Source: Sciurus carolinensis (Eukaryota; Chordata; Mammalia; Rodentia; Sciuridae). Taken from it: DNA of 64,000 nt. The notes under the pieces are model-generated. The model had not been told where the DNA came from, searched no databases, and was given only the letters and a program-made list of their open reading frames with translations. Positions 44,001 through 54,169 of the stretch are shown here, piece by piece. The stretch spans positions 55,055,156 to 55,119,155 of the forward strand of contig NC_062224.1 in the NCBI RefSeq assembly GCF_902686445.1, read 5' to 3'. Numbering within the stretch: the stretch's first letter is position 1; every line of letters begins with the position of its first letter. The position numbers were made by a program, and so were the translations under genes.

Positions 44001-44853
44001 ACCAGACTTCCTCAACAGGACACCCATAGCACAAGAAATAAAAGCAAGAATTAATAACTGGGATAGATTCAAACTAAAAAGCTTTCTCTCAGCAAAGGAA
44101 ACTATCAGCAATGCAAAGAAAGAGCCTACAGAGTGGGAGAAAATCTTTGCCAATCATACTTCAGATAGAGCGCTAATCTCCAGAATCTATAAAGAACTCA
44201 AAAAACTCTACACCAAGAATGTAAATAATCCAATTGACAAATGGGCTAAGGAAATGAATAGACACTTCACAGGAGAAGATGTACAAGCAATGAACAAACA
44301 TATGGAAAAATGTTCAACATCTCTAGTAATAAGAGAAATGCAAATCAAAACCACCCTAAGATTCCATCTCACCCCAATTAGAATGGCAATTATCAAGAAT
44401 ACAACCAACAACAGGTGTTGGCGAGGATGTGGGGAGAAAGGTACACTCTTACATTGCTGGTGGGGCTGCAAATTAGTGCAGCCACTCTGGAAAGCAGTGT
44501 GGAGATTCCTTAGAAAACTTGGAATGGAAACACCATTTGACCCAGGTATCCCACTCCTTGGCCTATACCCAAAGGACTTAAAATCAGCATATTACAGAGA
44601 TACAGCCACATCAATGTTCATAGCTGCTCAGTTCACAATAGCCAGATTGTGGACCCAACCTAGATGTCCTTCAATTGATGAATGGATAAAGAAAATGTGA
44701 TATATATATACAATGGAATATTACTCAGCCATAAAGAATGATAAAATTATTGCATTTGCAGGCAAATGGATGAAACTGGAGAATATCATGCTAAGTGAGA
44801 TAAGCCAATCTCAAAAAACCAAAGGAAGAATGATATCGCTAATAAGTGGATGA
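41042..44853 (+). pseudogene. L1-C ORF2 (endonuclease/RT), disabled by a deletion
   Basis: The first frame (41042-43141) holds the apurinic-type endonuclease, with catalytic-site text [10 protein letters not shown] (Asn23), LQETHL (Glu52), ILGDFN and LSDHNGLKL. The RT follows up to the [12 protein letters not shown] motif. Alternative starts at 41060 and 41069 align with the usual MTGN start. At 43126/43127 about 40 bp are lost relative to L1-A and L1-E, removing the [15 protein letters not shown] region and shifting frame right at the FADD active-site box. The downstream frame (43138-44700) contains thumb, C-terminal and [18 protein letters not shown] segments. It ends at a TGA where L1-E has Trp (IKKLWH), about 50 residues short. 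Confidence 0.93.
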
Positions 44854-45113
44854 TGACACATAATGGGGGGTGGGAAGGGTTAGTGTTGGGGTTGGAGTTG
44901 GGTTTAGGGAGGGGGGCAGGAATGGAGGAAGGAAGGACTGTATAGATGGAGGAGAAGGGTGGGAGGGGAGGGGGGGAAGGGAAAAAATGGCAGAATGAAT
45001 CAAACAACATTACCCTATGTAAATTTATGATTACACAAATGGTATGCCTTTACGCCATGTACAAATAGAGAAACAACATGTATCCCATTTGTTTACAATA
45101 AAAAAAAAAAAAA
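44854..45113 (+). other. L1-C 3' UTR and first poly(A)
   Basis: G-rich tract with four or more G runs (44864-44990), GTTGGGTTTAGGGAGG telomere-like words, the CATTACCCTATGTAAATTTA word, and AATAAA at 45097-45102 merging into 15 A. Confidence 0.88.
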
Positions 45114-45182
45114 GAAAGGGGAAGGGGTTTGTACCATGATCACCACTTAATATTAAATCTGTATTTTGCATTTAAAAAAAAA
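45114..45182 (+). mobile_element. 3'-transduced flank with its own poly(A) signal and tail
   Basis: After the first poly(A) comes about 60 bp not found in other L1 copies here (from GAAAGGGGAAGGGGTTTGTA to GTATTTTGCATTT). It has ATTAAA at 45152-45157, about 17 bases before a second A run (45174-45182) that abuts the target duplication. This is the hallmark of read-through transcription of a source L1 into downstream DNA, followed by retrotransposition. Confidence 0.88.
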
Positions 45183-47427
45183 TGCATTGGATTTATGAGC
45201 ATTGATCTTGTAACCTGCTACTTTACTGAATTCACTTATAAGTTCTAAAAGTTTTCTGGTGGAATTTCCAGGTTCCTCTAAATATATAATCATGTCATCA
45301 GCAAACAGGGATAGTTTGAGTTCTTCTTTTCCAATTTGTATCCCTTTAATTTCTTTGATTTGTCTAATTGCTCTGGCGAGAGTTTCAAGGACAATGTTGA
45401 ATAAAAGAGGTGAAAGAGGGCATCCCTGCCTTGTTCCAGTTTTTAGGGAGAATGCTTTCAGTTTTTCACCATTTAGAATGATATTGGCCATGGGCTTAGT
45501 GTACATGGCCTTTACAATGTTAAGGAATGTTCCCACAACCCCAATTTTTTCTAGTGTTTTGAGCATGAAGGGATGCTGTATTTTATCAAATGCTTTTTCT
45601 CCATCTATTGAAATAATCATGTGATTCTTAACTTTAAGTCTGTTGATATGGTGAAAGACATTTATTGATTTCTGGATGTTGAACCAACCTATGATCCCTG
45701 GGATAAAACCCACTTGATTGTGGTGCACTATCTTTTTAATATGTTTTTGTATGCGATTTGCTAAAATTTTGTTTAGAATTTTTGCGTCGATGTTCATTAA
45801 CTATATTGGTCTGAAATTTTCTTTCCTCGATTTGTCTCTGTCTGATTTACGTATCAGGGTGATATTGGCGTCATAGAATGAGTTTGGGAGGGTTCCCTCC
45901 TCTTCTATTTCATGGAATTCTTTGAGGAGTATTGGAATGAGCTCTTCTTTAAAGGTTTTGTAGAACTCGGCTGAGAACCCATCTGGTCCCGGACTTTTCT
46001 TTGTTGGTAGGCTTTTGATGACCTCTTCTATTTCATTGCTTGAAATTGATTTATTTAGGTTATGTATGTCCTCCTCGTTCAGTTTAGGTAATTCATATGT
46101 CTCTAGAAACTTGTTGATGTCTTTGAGGTTTTCTGTTTTGTTGGAGTACAGATTTTCAAAATAGTTTCTAATTATGTTTTGTATTTCAATTGTGTCTGTT
46201 GTGATATTTCCTCGTTCCTTCCGAATTTTAGTAATTTGAGCTTTCTCCCTCTTTCTCTTTGTTAGTGTGGCTGAGGGTTTATCAATTTTGTTTATTTTTT
46301 CAAAGAACCAACTCGTTATTTTGTTAATTTTTCTGATTGTTTTTTTGTTTCAATTTCATTGATTTCAGCTCTGATTTTAACTATTTCCTGTCTTCTACTA
46401 CTTTTGGTGTTGGTCTGCTCTTCTTTTTCTAGGGCTTTGAGCTGTAGTGTTAGGTCATTTATTTGTTGATTTCTACTTCTTTTGTTGAATGCACCCCATG
46501 AAATAAATCTTCCTCTAAGTACTGCTTTCATAGGTGTCCCAGAGATTTTGATATGATGTGTCTTTGTTCTCGTTTACTTCTAAGAATTTTTTTATTTCCC
46601 TCCTGATGTCTTCTGTTATCCATTCATCATATAATAGTGTATTATTTAATCTCCAGGTATTGGAGAAGTTTCTGTTTTTTGTTCTGTCATTTGTTTCTAA
46701 TTTCAATCCATTATGATCTGATAGAGTACATGGTAGTATCTCTATCTTCTTGTATTTGCTAACAGTAGCTTTGTGGCATAAAATATGGTCTATTTTAGAG
46801 AAGGATCCATGTGCTGCTGAGAAGAAAGTGTATTCGTTCTTTGTTGGATGGTATATTCTATACATGTCGGTTAAGTCTAAATTGTTGATTATGTTATTGA
46901 GATCTATGGTTTCTTTATTCAATTTTTGTTTGGAAGATCTATCCAGTGGTGAGAGAGATGTGTTAAAATTGCCTAGTATTATTGTGATGTGGTCTATTTG
47001 ATTTCTGGATTTGAGAAGGATTTGTTTGACATACACGGATGAGCCAATGTTCGGGGCATAGATATTTATGATTGTTATGTCTTGTTGATTTATGCTTCCC
47101 TTAAGCAGTATGTAATGTCCTTCTTTATCCCTTCTGACTAGTTTTGGCTTGAAGTCCACATTATCTGAAATGAGGATGGATACTCCAGCATTTTTACTGT
47201 GTCCATGTGCATGGTATGTTTTTTCCCATCCTTTCACCTTTAGTCTGTGGGTATCTCTTTCTGTGAGATGGGTCTCTTGCAGGCAGCATATTGTTGTATT
47301 TTTCTTTTTAATCCAATCTGCCAGTCTTTGTCTTTTGATTGATGAGTTCAGGCCATTAACATTCAGGGTTATTATTGTGATATGATTTGTATTCCCAGTC
47401 ATTTGACTCATATTTGTTTTTTGACAT
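45178..47427 (-). pseudogene. L1-B ORF2, N-terminal half (endonuclease and RT)
   Basis: Frame 47477-46515 covers the endonuclease ([30 protein letters not shown]). 46531-46316 and the 45797-45153 frame carry RT, including [15 protein letters not shown] and a complete LSLFADDM active-site box. Frame breaks near 46515 and 46316, and several disruptions between about 46316 and 45797 (for example at 45797-45800), make it inactive. Its continuation after the L1-C insertion is at 38297. Confidence 0.9.
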
Positions 47428-47458
47428 GATTTGGTTTCTCCTTTATTTGGCTTTTCCT

Positions 47459-48506
47459 TTAGGCTAGTTCTTCCCATTGCTGATTTGCATCGTTGTTTTT
47501 CATCTCTTCCTCATGGAATATTTTGCTAAGAATGTTCTGTAATGCCGGCTTTCTTTTTGTAATTTCCTTTAGCTTTTGTTTATCATGGAAGGATCTTATT
47601 TCATTGTCAAATCTGAAAGTAAGTTTTGTTGGGTATAAGATTCTTGGTTGACATCCATTTTCTTTCAGGGCTTGGTAAGTGTTTTTCCAGGCCCTTCTAG
47701 CTTTTAGGGTCTGGATTGAAAAATCTGCTGATATTCTTATTGGTTTCCCCCTGAATGTAATTTGATTCTTTTCTCTCGTGACCTTTAAAATTCTGTCTTT
47801 ATTTTGTATTTAGGTATTTTCATAATAATGTGCCTTGGTGTGGACCTGTTGTAATTTTGTATATTTGGAGTCCTATAAGCCTCTTGTGCTTGGTTTTCCA
47901 TTTCGTTCTTCCGATTTGGGAAATTTTCTGATATTATTTCATTGAATAGATTGTTCATTCCTTTGGTTTGTTTCTCTAAGCCTTCCTCAATCCCAATAAT
48001 TCTCAGATTTGGCCTTTTCATGATATCCCATAATTTTTGTGGATTCTGTTCATGATTTCTTACTATCTTCTGTGTTTGGCCAACTTTGTTTTCAAGATTA
48101 AATATTTGTCTTCAATGTCTGAGGTTCTGTCTTCCAGGTGTTCTATCCTATTGGTTATGCTTTCTATGGAGTTTTTAACTTGCTTTATTGTTTTCTTCAT
48201 TTCAAGGATTTCTGTTTTTTTTTTTTTTTTCAGTATGTCTAACTCTTTATTGAAATGATCTCTTGCTTCCCATATTTGGTATTTTAACTGTTGATTGGTG
48301 TGATCATTTAATGTCTGCATTTGCTCTTTCATCTCCTCCTTCAATGCCTGCATTTGCTCTTTCATCTCCTCGTTTGTTTCCCTGATTGTTTTAATTATGT
48401 ACATTCTGAACTCCCTTTCTGACATTTCTTCTGCTGTGCTGTCATTGGGTTTTATTGATATAGTATCTAGGTTTGTTTGGGACATTTTCTTCCCTTGTTT
48501 TCTCAT
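47459..48506 (-). pseudogene. L1-B ORF1, frameshifted
   Basis: The frame 48506-48063 starts MRKQGKKMSQTNLD and carries the coiled coil, with the duplicated unit KEEMKEQMQTL that L1-C and L1-E lack. It shifts near 48100. RRM-region sequence continues at 48021-47785 (KRPNLRIIGIEEG) and the C-terminal domain in other frames down to about 47459. A run of T/A (48216-48230) expands a lysine stretch. Confidence 0.88.
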
Positions 48507-49161
48507 ATTGGTCAGATGTCAGTGGGAATCTGAGATATTGCAGATTTCCTCTATTGGCTTATAGTGTCCCTGTAGATTTCCAGTTTATCACCTCCCTGCC
48601 TTCAGTAGCCTGAAGTCTTGGAGGAATTTGATAATGCAGTGCTTCCGAAGAAAGCTGCCCCTAGCCCGCTACTGGTTCCAGAACTTGGAGCTGGTTCTGT
48701 GCGGAAAGGCTCTCACTGGGCGGTCTGCTCTGGGAAGCTGGCCGTGAAAGGAGCCTGCTGCCGGAGGGAGCTGGGCTGCTTGGGGAAGTCCCTGGCTGCC
48801 CTGTTCTGGTCCCTGAAGCTGCCTGCAGGCCAGAGCTCGCCGCTGGCTCCAGGACTTGGAGCTGGTTCTGTGCAGAAAGGTTCTCACTGGGGGTCCTGCT
48901 CTGAGAAGCTGGCCATGTGGGAGAAGCCCACCGCTGGAGGGAGCAGGGCTACCTAGGGAAGACTTTAGCTGCCCTGCCCTGCCCTGCTCTGATAAGCCAC
49001 CACTATATGGGCCTGCCGCCCAGGTCGAGCTTCACCAGGTGGGGGAGACTCACCCCGTGACTCTATTTTAGTCTGAGTCTCTCAATGCCTTCCCTTCTTG
49101 AATCCTGGGTTCTGGAGCAACAGGAGATGCAGTCACCCTCTAGTCCACCATCTTGGATCCC
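48507..49161 (-). promoter_or_regulatory. L1-B 5' UTR with two about 175-bp units
   Basis: Starts at 49161 with the reverse of CCATCTTGGATCCC (a YY1-type site). Internal similarity: CTGGCTGCCCTGTTCTGG near 48791 and TTAGCTGCCCTGCCCTG near 48966, each preceded or followed by CCAGAACTTGGAGCTGGTTC-like text (48677 and 48850), indicate a tandem unit of about 170-180 bp. It is the same UTR type as L1-A and unlike L1-C. Confidence 0.75.
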
Positions 49162-50950
49162 AATCTCTGTCTTATAATTGGTATATTTTGTCCATTCATA
49201 TTTAGTGAATGTCAGTACGGTTGGATTATTACACCGTATGTGTAGCAATTTTCTATTCATTGGCTTTTGTCTTTGTCCCCCAAAACATGTTTTTTTGTCT
49301 TCCACTCCTTTTTTTTTTTTTTTTTACCAACTCTGGTGTAAACTGAGTATTTATATGCTTATACTTTCTCTCCTTTCATAGGTCTTAGTTATATTTTTGT
49401 AAAAATTTTTGTGTGTGTCTGCATTAGGATTTGCAATATATATATCTACAGTTCATTCAAATACATTTTCAGAAAATGCTATCTTGCTTCATGAGTCATA
49501 CTAGTACCTAACATTATTTTCATTTTTCCCTCTGTCATTTACAAAATTACTGTTTTTCATTACATCGGTCCATAATCTATAAGCATTAAATACATTATCA
49601 CTATTAACATTTTGTGCATACTGTTATTTGGCAGATCAAGTAAGAATTTTTTCAATAAATGGTTTTATTTTACACAGGTGCTGTGCTGCATGCCTGTAAT
49701 CCCAGTGATTCAGGAGGCTGAGGCAGAAGAACCATGAGTTCAAGGCCAGTCTCAGAAACTTAGTTAGGTCTTGTCTCAAAATAAAAAAATAATTTTAAAA
49801 AACGCTGGAGTGTATGTAGTTCAATGGTAAAGCACCTGTGGATTCAATCTCCAGTGCCGCAAACAAAATATAGACTTGCTTTTATCTTCATTTGTTCCTG
49901 TTGTATTGTTCTTTCCTTTATTATGTAGACCCATGTTTCTGAGCTGTATCTTTTTCCTTCCCACTGAAAAAATTCTTTAACATTTCTTGCCATTTTTGTG
50001 TGTCTGAGAAATTCTTTAATTTGACTACATTTTTGAAGGATAATTTCAAAATGTTGGTGTTTTCCCCCCCCAATGCTTTGTTTCACTTTATGCTCTTCCT
50101 GTTTGCATGTTTTCTGAAGAGATACCCAATGTGTTTCTTATATTCATTCCTCTGAAAAGTTTTACTTTTCCTCTCACTTATTGCAAGATTTTATTTTATT
50201 TTGCAGTTTGGATATGATATGTCTATAGGTATTTAAATGTTTGATATCTTCTTAGCTAACTGGATCTATGGATTGAAGTCTGTTATTAATTTTGGAAAAT
50301 TCTAAGACATTATTACTTCATATGTTTCTTCTGTTATTTTTTCTTTCTTCACCTATTGATATTCAATTATGAATGTCTGCATACTTTGTAATTGACCCAT
50401 AATTCTTAGTTATTCTGTTTCATCATTTCCACAATTTTTTGTCTGAGTTTTTTACATTTCCATTTCAGCAGTATGTATTTGGTATATTTTTAAGCTTACA
50501 GATTCTTTCCTTGGCTGGTTCCAGTCCACTGATGAGCACATAATGTTTTCTTCCTTTCTATTGCAGTTTTTTGATTTATGGAACTTTTATTTTGATTCTT
50601 TCTTAGAATTTCAATCTTTCTATTTATATTATACCTGTATTTGTACATTTTGTCTACTGTTTCTATTAAAACCCTTAGCATGTTATTTTAAACTTGTGGT
50701 CTGATAATTGCAAAATTTCAGTTGTACCTGAATCTCATTTGTATTTTCAGATTGTGATATTTTCCTTTAGCATACCTTGTAATTTTTGTTAAAAACTAAA
50801 CATAAGCTGTGTAGTACAAGGAAGAGTGGTAATGTGAAACTTTGTTTCTGGCAAGGAAGTTATTCTGTGGGTTTTTTTCTGTAGTTCTAGTGTCAGAAGC
50901 TGAAATATCTAATGTCATTGTTTTTCTCTCCCATGTTGACTTTGTTCCTA
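49162..50950 (-). mobile_element. Ancient L1, reverse (5' third; level 1 of the nest)
   Basis: Resumes with ATCTCTGTCTTATAATTGG, the next part of the endonuclease/ORF2 start after 36430. It continues with ORF1-type sequence in reverse (TTGGAAAATTCTAAGACATT, CTAACTGGATCTATGGATT near 50290) and possibly 5' UTR to about 51 kb. It is interrupted by a SINE at 49676-49866. All frames are dead; the right boundary is uncertain. Confidence 0.65.
49676..49866 (+). mobile_element. B1-dID composite SINE
   Basis: CATGCCTGTAATCCCAGTGA, GAGGCTGAGGCAGAAGAACC, TTGTCTCAAAATAAAAAAAT, then the ID half GTTCAATGGTAAAGCACCTG and GATTCAATCTCCAGTGCC. Inserted into the ancient L1. Confidence 0.85.
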
Positions 50951-51640
50951 GTGACTTTTAAAATAGGGTCAAGGCTTGTGATTCTCCGATATAATCTTTA
51001 TTCATATGATGGTAAGGAATGGAAACTGGAAACTATTCTATAGCTCTATGATTAGGTCTCAATCTTTTAGTGAATCTTAACTGACTATTTCTTTCCCTCC
51101 CACATGGAAGGCTAGAGGAAGCTGGGGTTGGACATTTTTCTTTTTCAAAGTTATGTAGACTCCTTGGTTAAAAAAAAAAAAAGTTAGGCTCTATTTAGTA
51201 AAATGGGACTCTGACTGCCTTATGATCTTCCCTTAAGGGAAGCCAGTTTTCAAGGAAATCTGAGAAACTGGTCCTATTTCAAAATGGCTCCTTTCCTTTT
51301 CCGCTGCAAGAAGAAGAGTAAAATTTTGTAAAGGTCTTCACTGTGGTAACCTGGTAGATTTCTTGAAGACAAAACTCATAAAAGTATGCCCCAACAAGAC
51401 TGGGTCTCCTAGTTTTTAATGCTCATCCTATTCTACACTAAGCATCCAGCAATTCATTGACTACAGTTTCAAGTGTTTGGATCTTGCTGTGAGAACTTTG
51501 TTTCCAGGTATCAGCTCTATTTATACCTAATCTACTTATCTGTCTCTTGCAGCATTTTGCCCTGTTGCTTTAGTGCCCTGATGAATCTAAGAAGAATTTT
51601 TTATTTTTCAATTTTTTCATTTTTTTTTTCTTATGAAGAG
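50951..51640. other. Unannotated DNA, possibly distal ancient L1
   Basis: No gene. A run of A at 51167-51181 and T-rich stretches near 51600-51635. Confidence 0.4.
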
Positions 51641-51646
51641 GATGGG

Positions 51647-52082
51647 AATTGTTACGGTTTAGATATGGGGTGTTCCCCTAAAGCTCATGTGTGAGAAGAT
51701 GCAAGAATGTTCAGGTGAAAAGATTAGGTTATGAGAGGTATAATCTAATAATTGTATTAATCCACTGATATGAGTTAATGGGTGGTAACTGTAAAAAGGT
51801 AGGGTGCTAGAGGAAATAGGTTACTGGGGACGTGCTTTTGGGGTTTATATTTTGTTCCTGGTACTTGGCGTGCTCTCTCTCCCCCTACCCCTCTCTGCTT
51901 CCTGGTTCCTTTCCTCTGCTATGCCCTTCTGCCATGATACTCTGCCTCACCTTGGACCTAGTGCTATGTAATTGGCCAACCATGGACTGAGCCTCTGAAA
52001 TCACAAGCCCAAATTAGCTTTTCCTCTTCTAAGTTGTTTTTGTCAGGTACATTGGTCGCAAAGATGTAAAGCTGACTTAAAC
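51647..52082 (+). mobile_element. MaLR-type LTR, copy 1
   Basis: GTTACGGTTTAGATATGGGG, AAAGCTCATGTGTGAGAAG, GTGGTAACTGTAAAAAGGTA, CTCTCTGCTTCCTGGTTCC, CCATGGACTGAGCCTCTGAA, ending CTGACTTAAACA. The layout matches rodent/lagomorph MaLR LTRs (MT-like, about 430 bp). Solo, non-coding. Confidence 0.7.
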
Positions 52083-52096
52083 AGAAATGACTTCTG

Positions 52097-52472
52097 TTAT
52101 GGTTTGTCTTAAATATCCTCCAAAGGCCATGTGCTAAATGCTCTGTTGCCACCTGTGCCAGTATTGGGAGGATGGACCCTATAGGAGGTGGGGCCTAGTG
52201 GGAGGAAGTTAGGTCATTGGGGGCCAACTAGTAAAGAGAATACTGGAACCCTGGCCCCTTCCTCTCATTCCTTTGCTTTTTGGCTACCATGAGGTGAGCA
52301 GCAGCTGCCACTCACTCAGCATAATGATGTTCTGCCTGAACGTGGGACCAAAAGCAATGGAGTCAACCGACCATAGACTGAAACCTCTGAAACCATGAGC
52401 CAAAATAAATCTTCTCTACTTAGGTTGAATTCCTCAATATTTGGACACAGAAACAGAGAAATGACTGACACA
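52097..52472 (+). mobile_element. MaLR-type LTR, copy 2
   Basis: TTATGGTTTGTCTTAAATAT, GGAGGTGGGGCCTAGTGGGA, GGAAGTTAGGTCATTGGGGG, GACCATAGACTGAAACCTCT, CCATGAGCCAAAATAAATCT, ending GAAATGACTGACACAAC. A different subfamily from copies 1 and 3. Confidence 0.68.
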
Positions 52473-52524
52473 ACTTCTAACATCCTTATGTTTTGAAATG
52501 GAACAGGGAACTCAAATAAATTTT

Positions 52525-52770
52525 TGTATTTCACCTTCCTCATCTACAAAATTAGAATAATCATAATATTTACCTATTAAGATGATGTAAGATTTAAATA
52601 AGTGATATATAGTGATTGGGATGGAGCTTGGCATGTAGTAAATTCACAGTATTATTATTGTGAAAGGGCATGAGAGCAGGTGCCAGGTCTGTTCTATCCT
52701 TGGCTGCTTCCAGGTGCATGACACATAGTAGGCCTTAAATTATTTTTAACTAATAAATGTTCTTGAAGTC
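52525..52770 (+). mobile_element. MIR fragment followed by an L2-like 3' end
   Basis: CCTTCCTCATCTACAAAATT, TTAAGATGATGTAAGATTTA and GGAGCTTGGCATGTAGTAAA are MIR 3' half. Then CCAGGTGCATGACACATAGT, AGGCCTTAAATTATTTTTAA and AATAAATGTTCTTGAAG resemble an L2 tail. Confidence 0.55.
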
Positions 52771-53035
52771 AGACTAAAGCATTAGTAATCTCTACCTATC
52801 ACAAGCAAGTGGGGGAAATGTCATGAATAGGGAGAGAAGGCATGGTTTCTACATCCACTCATTAGGGATAAAAGACTGATAAGTTACCAAAGAGACTCAC
52901 ACTATAATACCATTTTACCATTTTGTACTTTCATAAATTCAATAGAATATATAAAATAGGTCTGCATTGACCCATATCATATAATAATGACTTCCGTCGA
53001 TAGCACTGTCATAAGTTCCTGTGGGATCATTAGTT
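52771..53035. other. Unannotated DNA
   Basis: No gene or clear repeat. A TG/TATA-rich stretch follows at 53043-53095. Confidence 0.4.
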
Positions 53036-53039
53036 TAGT

Positions 53040-53498
53040 CTTTTTGTGTGTATATACGCATATGTGTTATAGTTCATGTGTGTATATGTGTATGGCTCAT
53101 GTGTAAGAAAATGCCAGAAGATTTGGAGAAGAAATGGTTGGGTCATAGCCTTAACACAATCAGTGAATTAATCCCTTGATAGGGATTAACTGAGTGGTAA
53201 CTGAAGTGGAAGGGTGTGACTGGAGGAGGTAAGAATTGGGGTGTGACTTTGGGGTATATATTTGTATCTAGCAAGTGGAGCCTCTCTTTCTCTGCTTCCT
53301 GATCATCATGTGAGTTTCTTCCCTCTGCCACACTCTCCCACCATGATGTTCAGCATCACCTTGAGCCCTGAGGAATACAGTTGGCCTTCTATGGACTAAG
53401 ACCTCTGAAACTGCGAGCTCCTAAATAAACTTTCCCTTCTCTATAATTGTGCTGTTCAGGTCTTTTAGTCATAGAAGCAAAAAGGCTGACTAAATCAA
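53040..53498 (+). mobile_element. MaLR-type LTR, copy 3
   Basis: GGCTCATGTGTAAGAAAATG, CAGTGAATTAATCCCTTGAT, GGATTAACTGAGTGGTAACT, CTCTGCTTCCTGATCATCA, ATGGACTAAGACCTCTGAAA, CCTAAATAAACTTTCCCTTC and a CTGACTAAATCAA end. Same subfamily as copy 1. Its left end is blurred by a TG/TATA-rich tract. Confidence 0.7.
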
Positions 53499-53499
53499 T

Positions 53500-53700
53500 T
53501 TGTGATACTGGGGTTTGAACCCAGGGTTTCACACATGCTAGATAAGGGTTCTACTTTTAAGCTATAACCCCAACCCTTTTTATTTTGAGACAATCTCTCT
53601 AAGTTGTCCAGGTTAGCCTTGAACTTAATGACTTTCCTGCCTCAACCTCCCAAGTATCTGGGATTACAAGTGTATGCCACCACACCCAGCCTGTTTAGTC
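53500..53700 (-). mobile_element. B1-dID composite SINE, reverse
   Basis: ACTGGGGTTTGAACCCAGGG, CTTTTAAGCTATAACCCCAA, TTTTGAGACAATCTCTCTAA and CTGGGATTACAAGTGTATGC. It directly abuts the LTR at 53498. Confidence 0.8.
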
Positions 53701-53734
53701 TACTCATCTTTTTTTTTTTTTATGATTCATATGC

Positions 53735-54122
53735 CCACTTTTATTTTATTTTCAACAAATGTTTCAAGGAACCCAATGGGAAAAGTATAGTCTTTTCAAT
53801 AAATGATGTTGGAATAACTAAATATTCATATGGGAACAAATTAATCTTGTTCTTTCTCATATTAATCATAAAAAGTAATTTGTAATGGACTATAGATCTG
53901 AACATAAAAGCTAAACTAAAAACTTCCAGAAGAAAACAGGAGAATATTTTCAAGACTTGGGGGAAGACAAAAATAAAAAATTATAAATTAGACAATCAAA
54001 ATTAAAACTTCTGCTCAAAACATCATGAAAATTTATAAGCAAACCACAGGGCATAATCAAATGTTTGCAAAACATATCTAACAAAGTAATGGTATCTAGG
54101 ATATACTAAGAACTCCTAAACC
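53735..54122 (+). mobile_element. Old L1 ORF2 fragment
   Basis: Resembles the ORF2 segment from the FNKWCW-equivalent region onward: AATGATGTTGGAATAACTAA, GACTATAGATCTGAACATAA, AAGCTAAACTAAAAACTTCC, then AGAACTCCTAAA. Diverged and inactive. Confidence 0.6.
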
Positions 54123-54165
54123 TCCGGCTGGGGATACAGCTTAGTGGTAGTCTACTTGTCTTATT
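54123..54165 (+). mobile_element. ID SINE 5' fragment
   Basis: CCGGCTGGGGATACAGCTTA, GTGGTAGTCTACTTGTCTTA matches the start of ID elements. The 3' half is missing. Confidence 0.6.
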
Positions 54166-54169
54166 GAGT

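Larger units (their letters stand above)
38298..45182 (+). mobile_element. L1-C: full-length plus-strand L1 with 3' transduction (level 3)
   Basis: Starts GGGACGGGCCAAGATGGCGG (YY1-type site). It has a 1.7-kb GC-rich 5' UTR with tandem units, intact ORF1, nearly intact ORF2, a G-rich 3' UTR, a first poly(A) at 45098-45113, about 60 bp of transduced flank and a second poly(A) up to the target duplication. Total about 6.9 kb. It is the youngest layer of the nest. ORF2 is disabled by an about 40-bp deletion and a late nonsense codon. Confidence 0.95.
36433..49161 (-). mobile_element. L1-B: full-length reverse L1, split by L1-C (level 2)
   Basis: Two pieces, 36433-38297 (3' half) and 45178-49161 (5' half), join exactly at AAAAATGCATTGGATT. 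The uninterrupted sequence is seen in L1-E near 60605-60625. Total about 5.85 kb. Its 5' end (reverse of TCCACCATCTTGGATCCC, 49144-49161) is the canonical YY1-containing L1 start and its tail is the T-rich stretch at 36432-36447. The word CAATCTCT flanks both ends (about 36390 and 49161), probably part of an imperfect target duplication. ORF1 and ORF2 are broken. Confidence 0.92.

Noticed and set aside
38281..45195. Inversion of an L1 by twin priming to explain head-to-head L1 pieces
   Set aside because: The exact 16-bp duplication, the poly(A) tails and the seamless continuation of L1-B on both sides show simple insertion of L1-C into L1-B.
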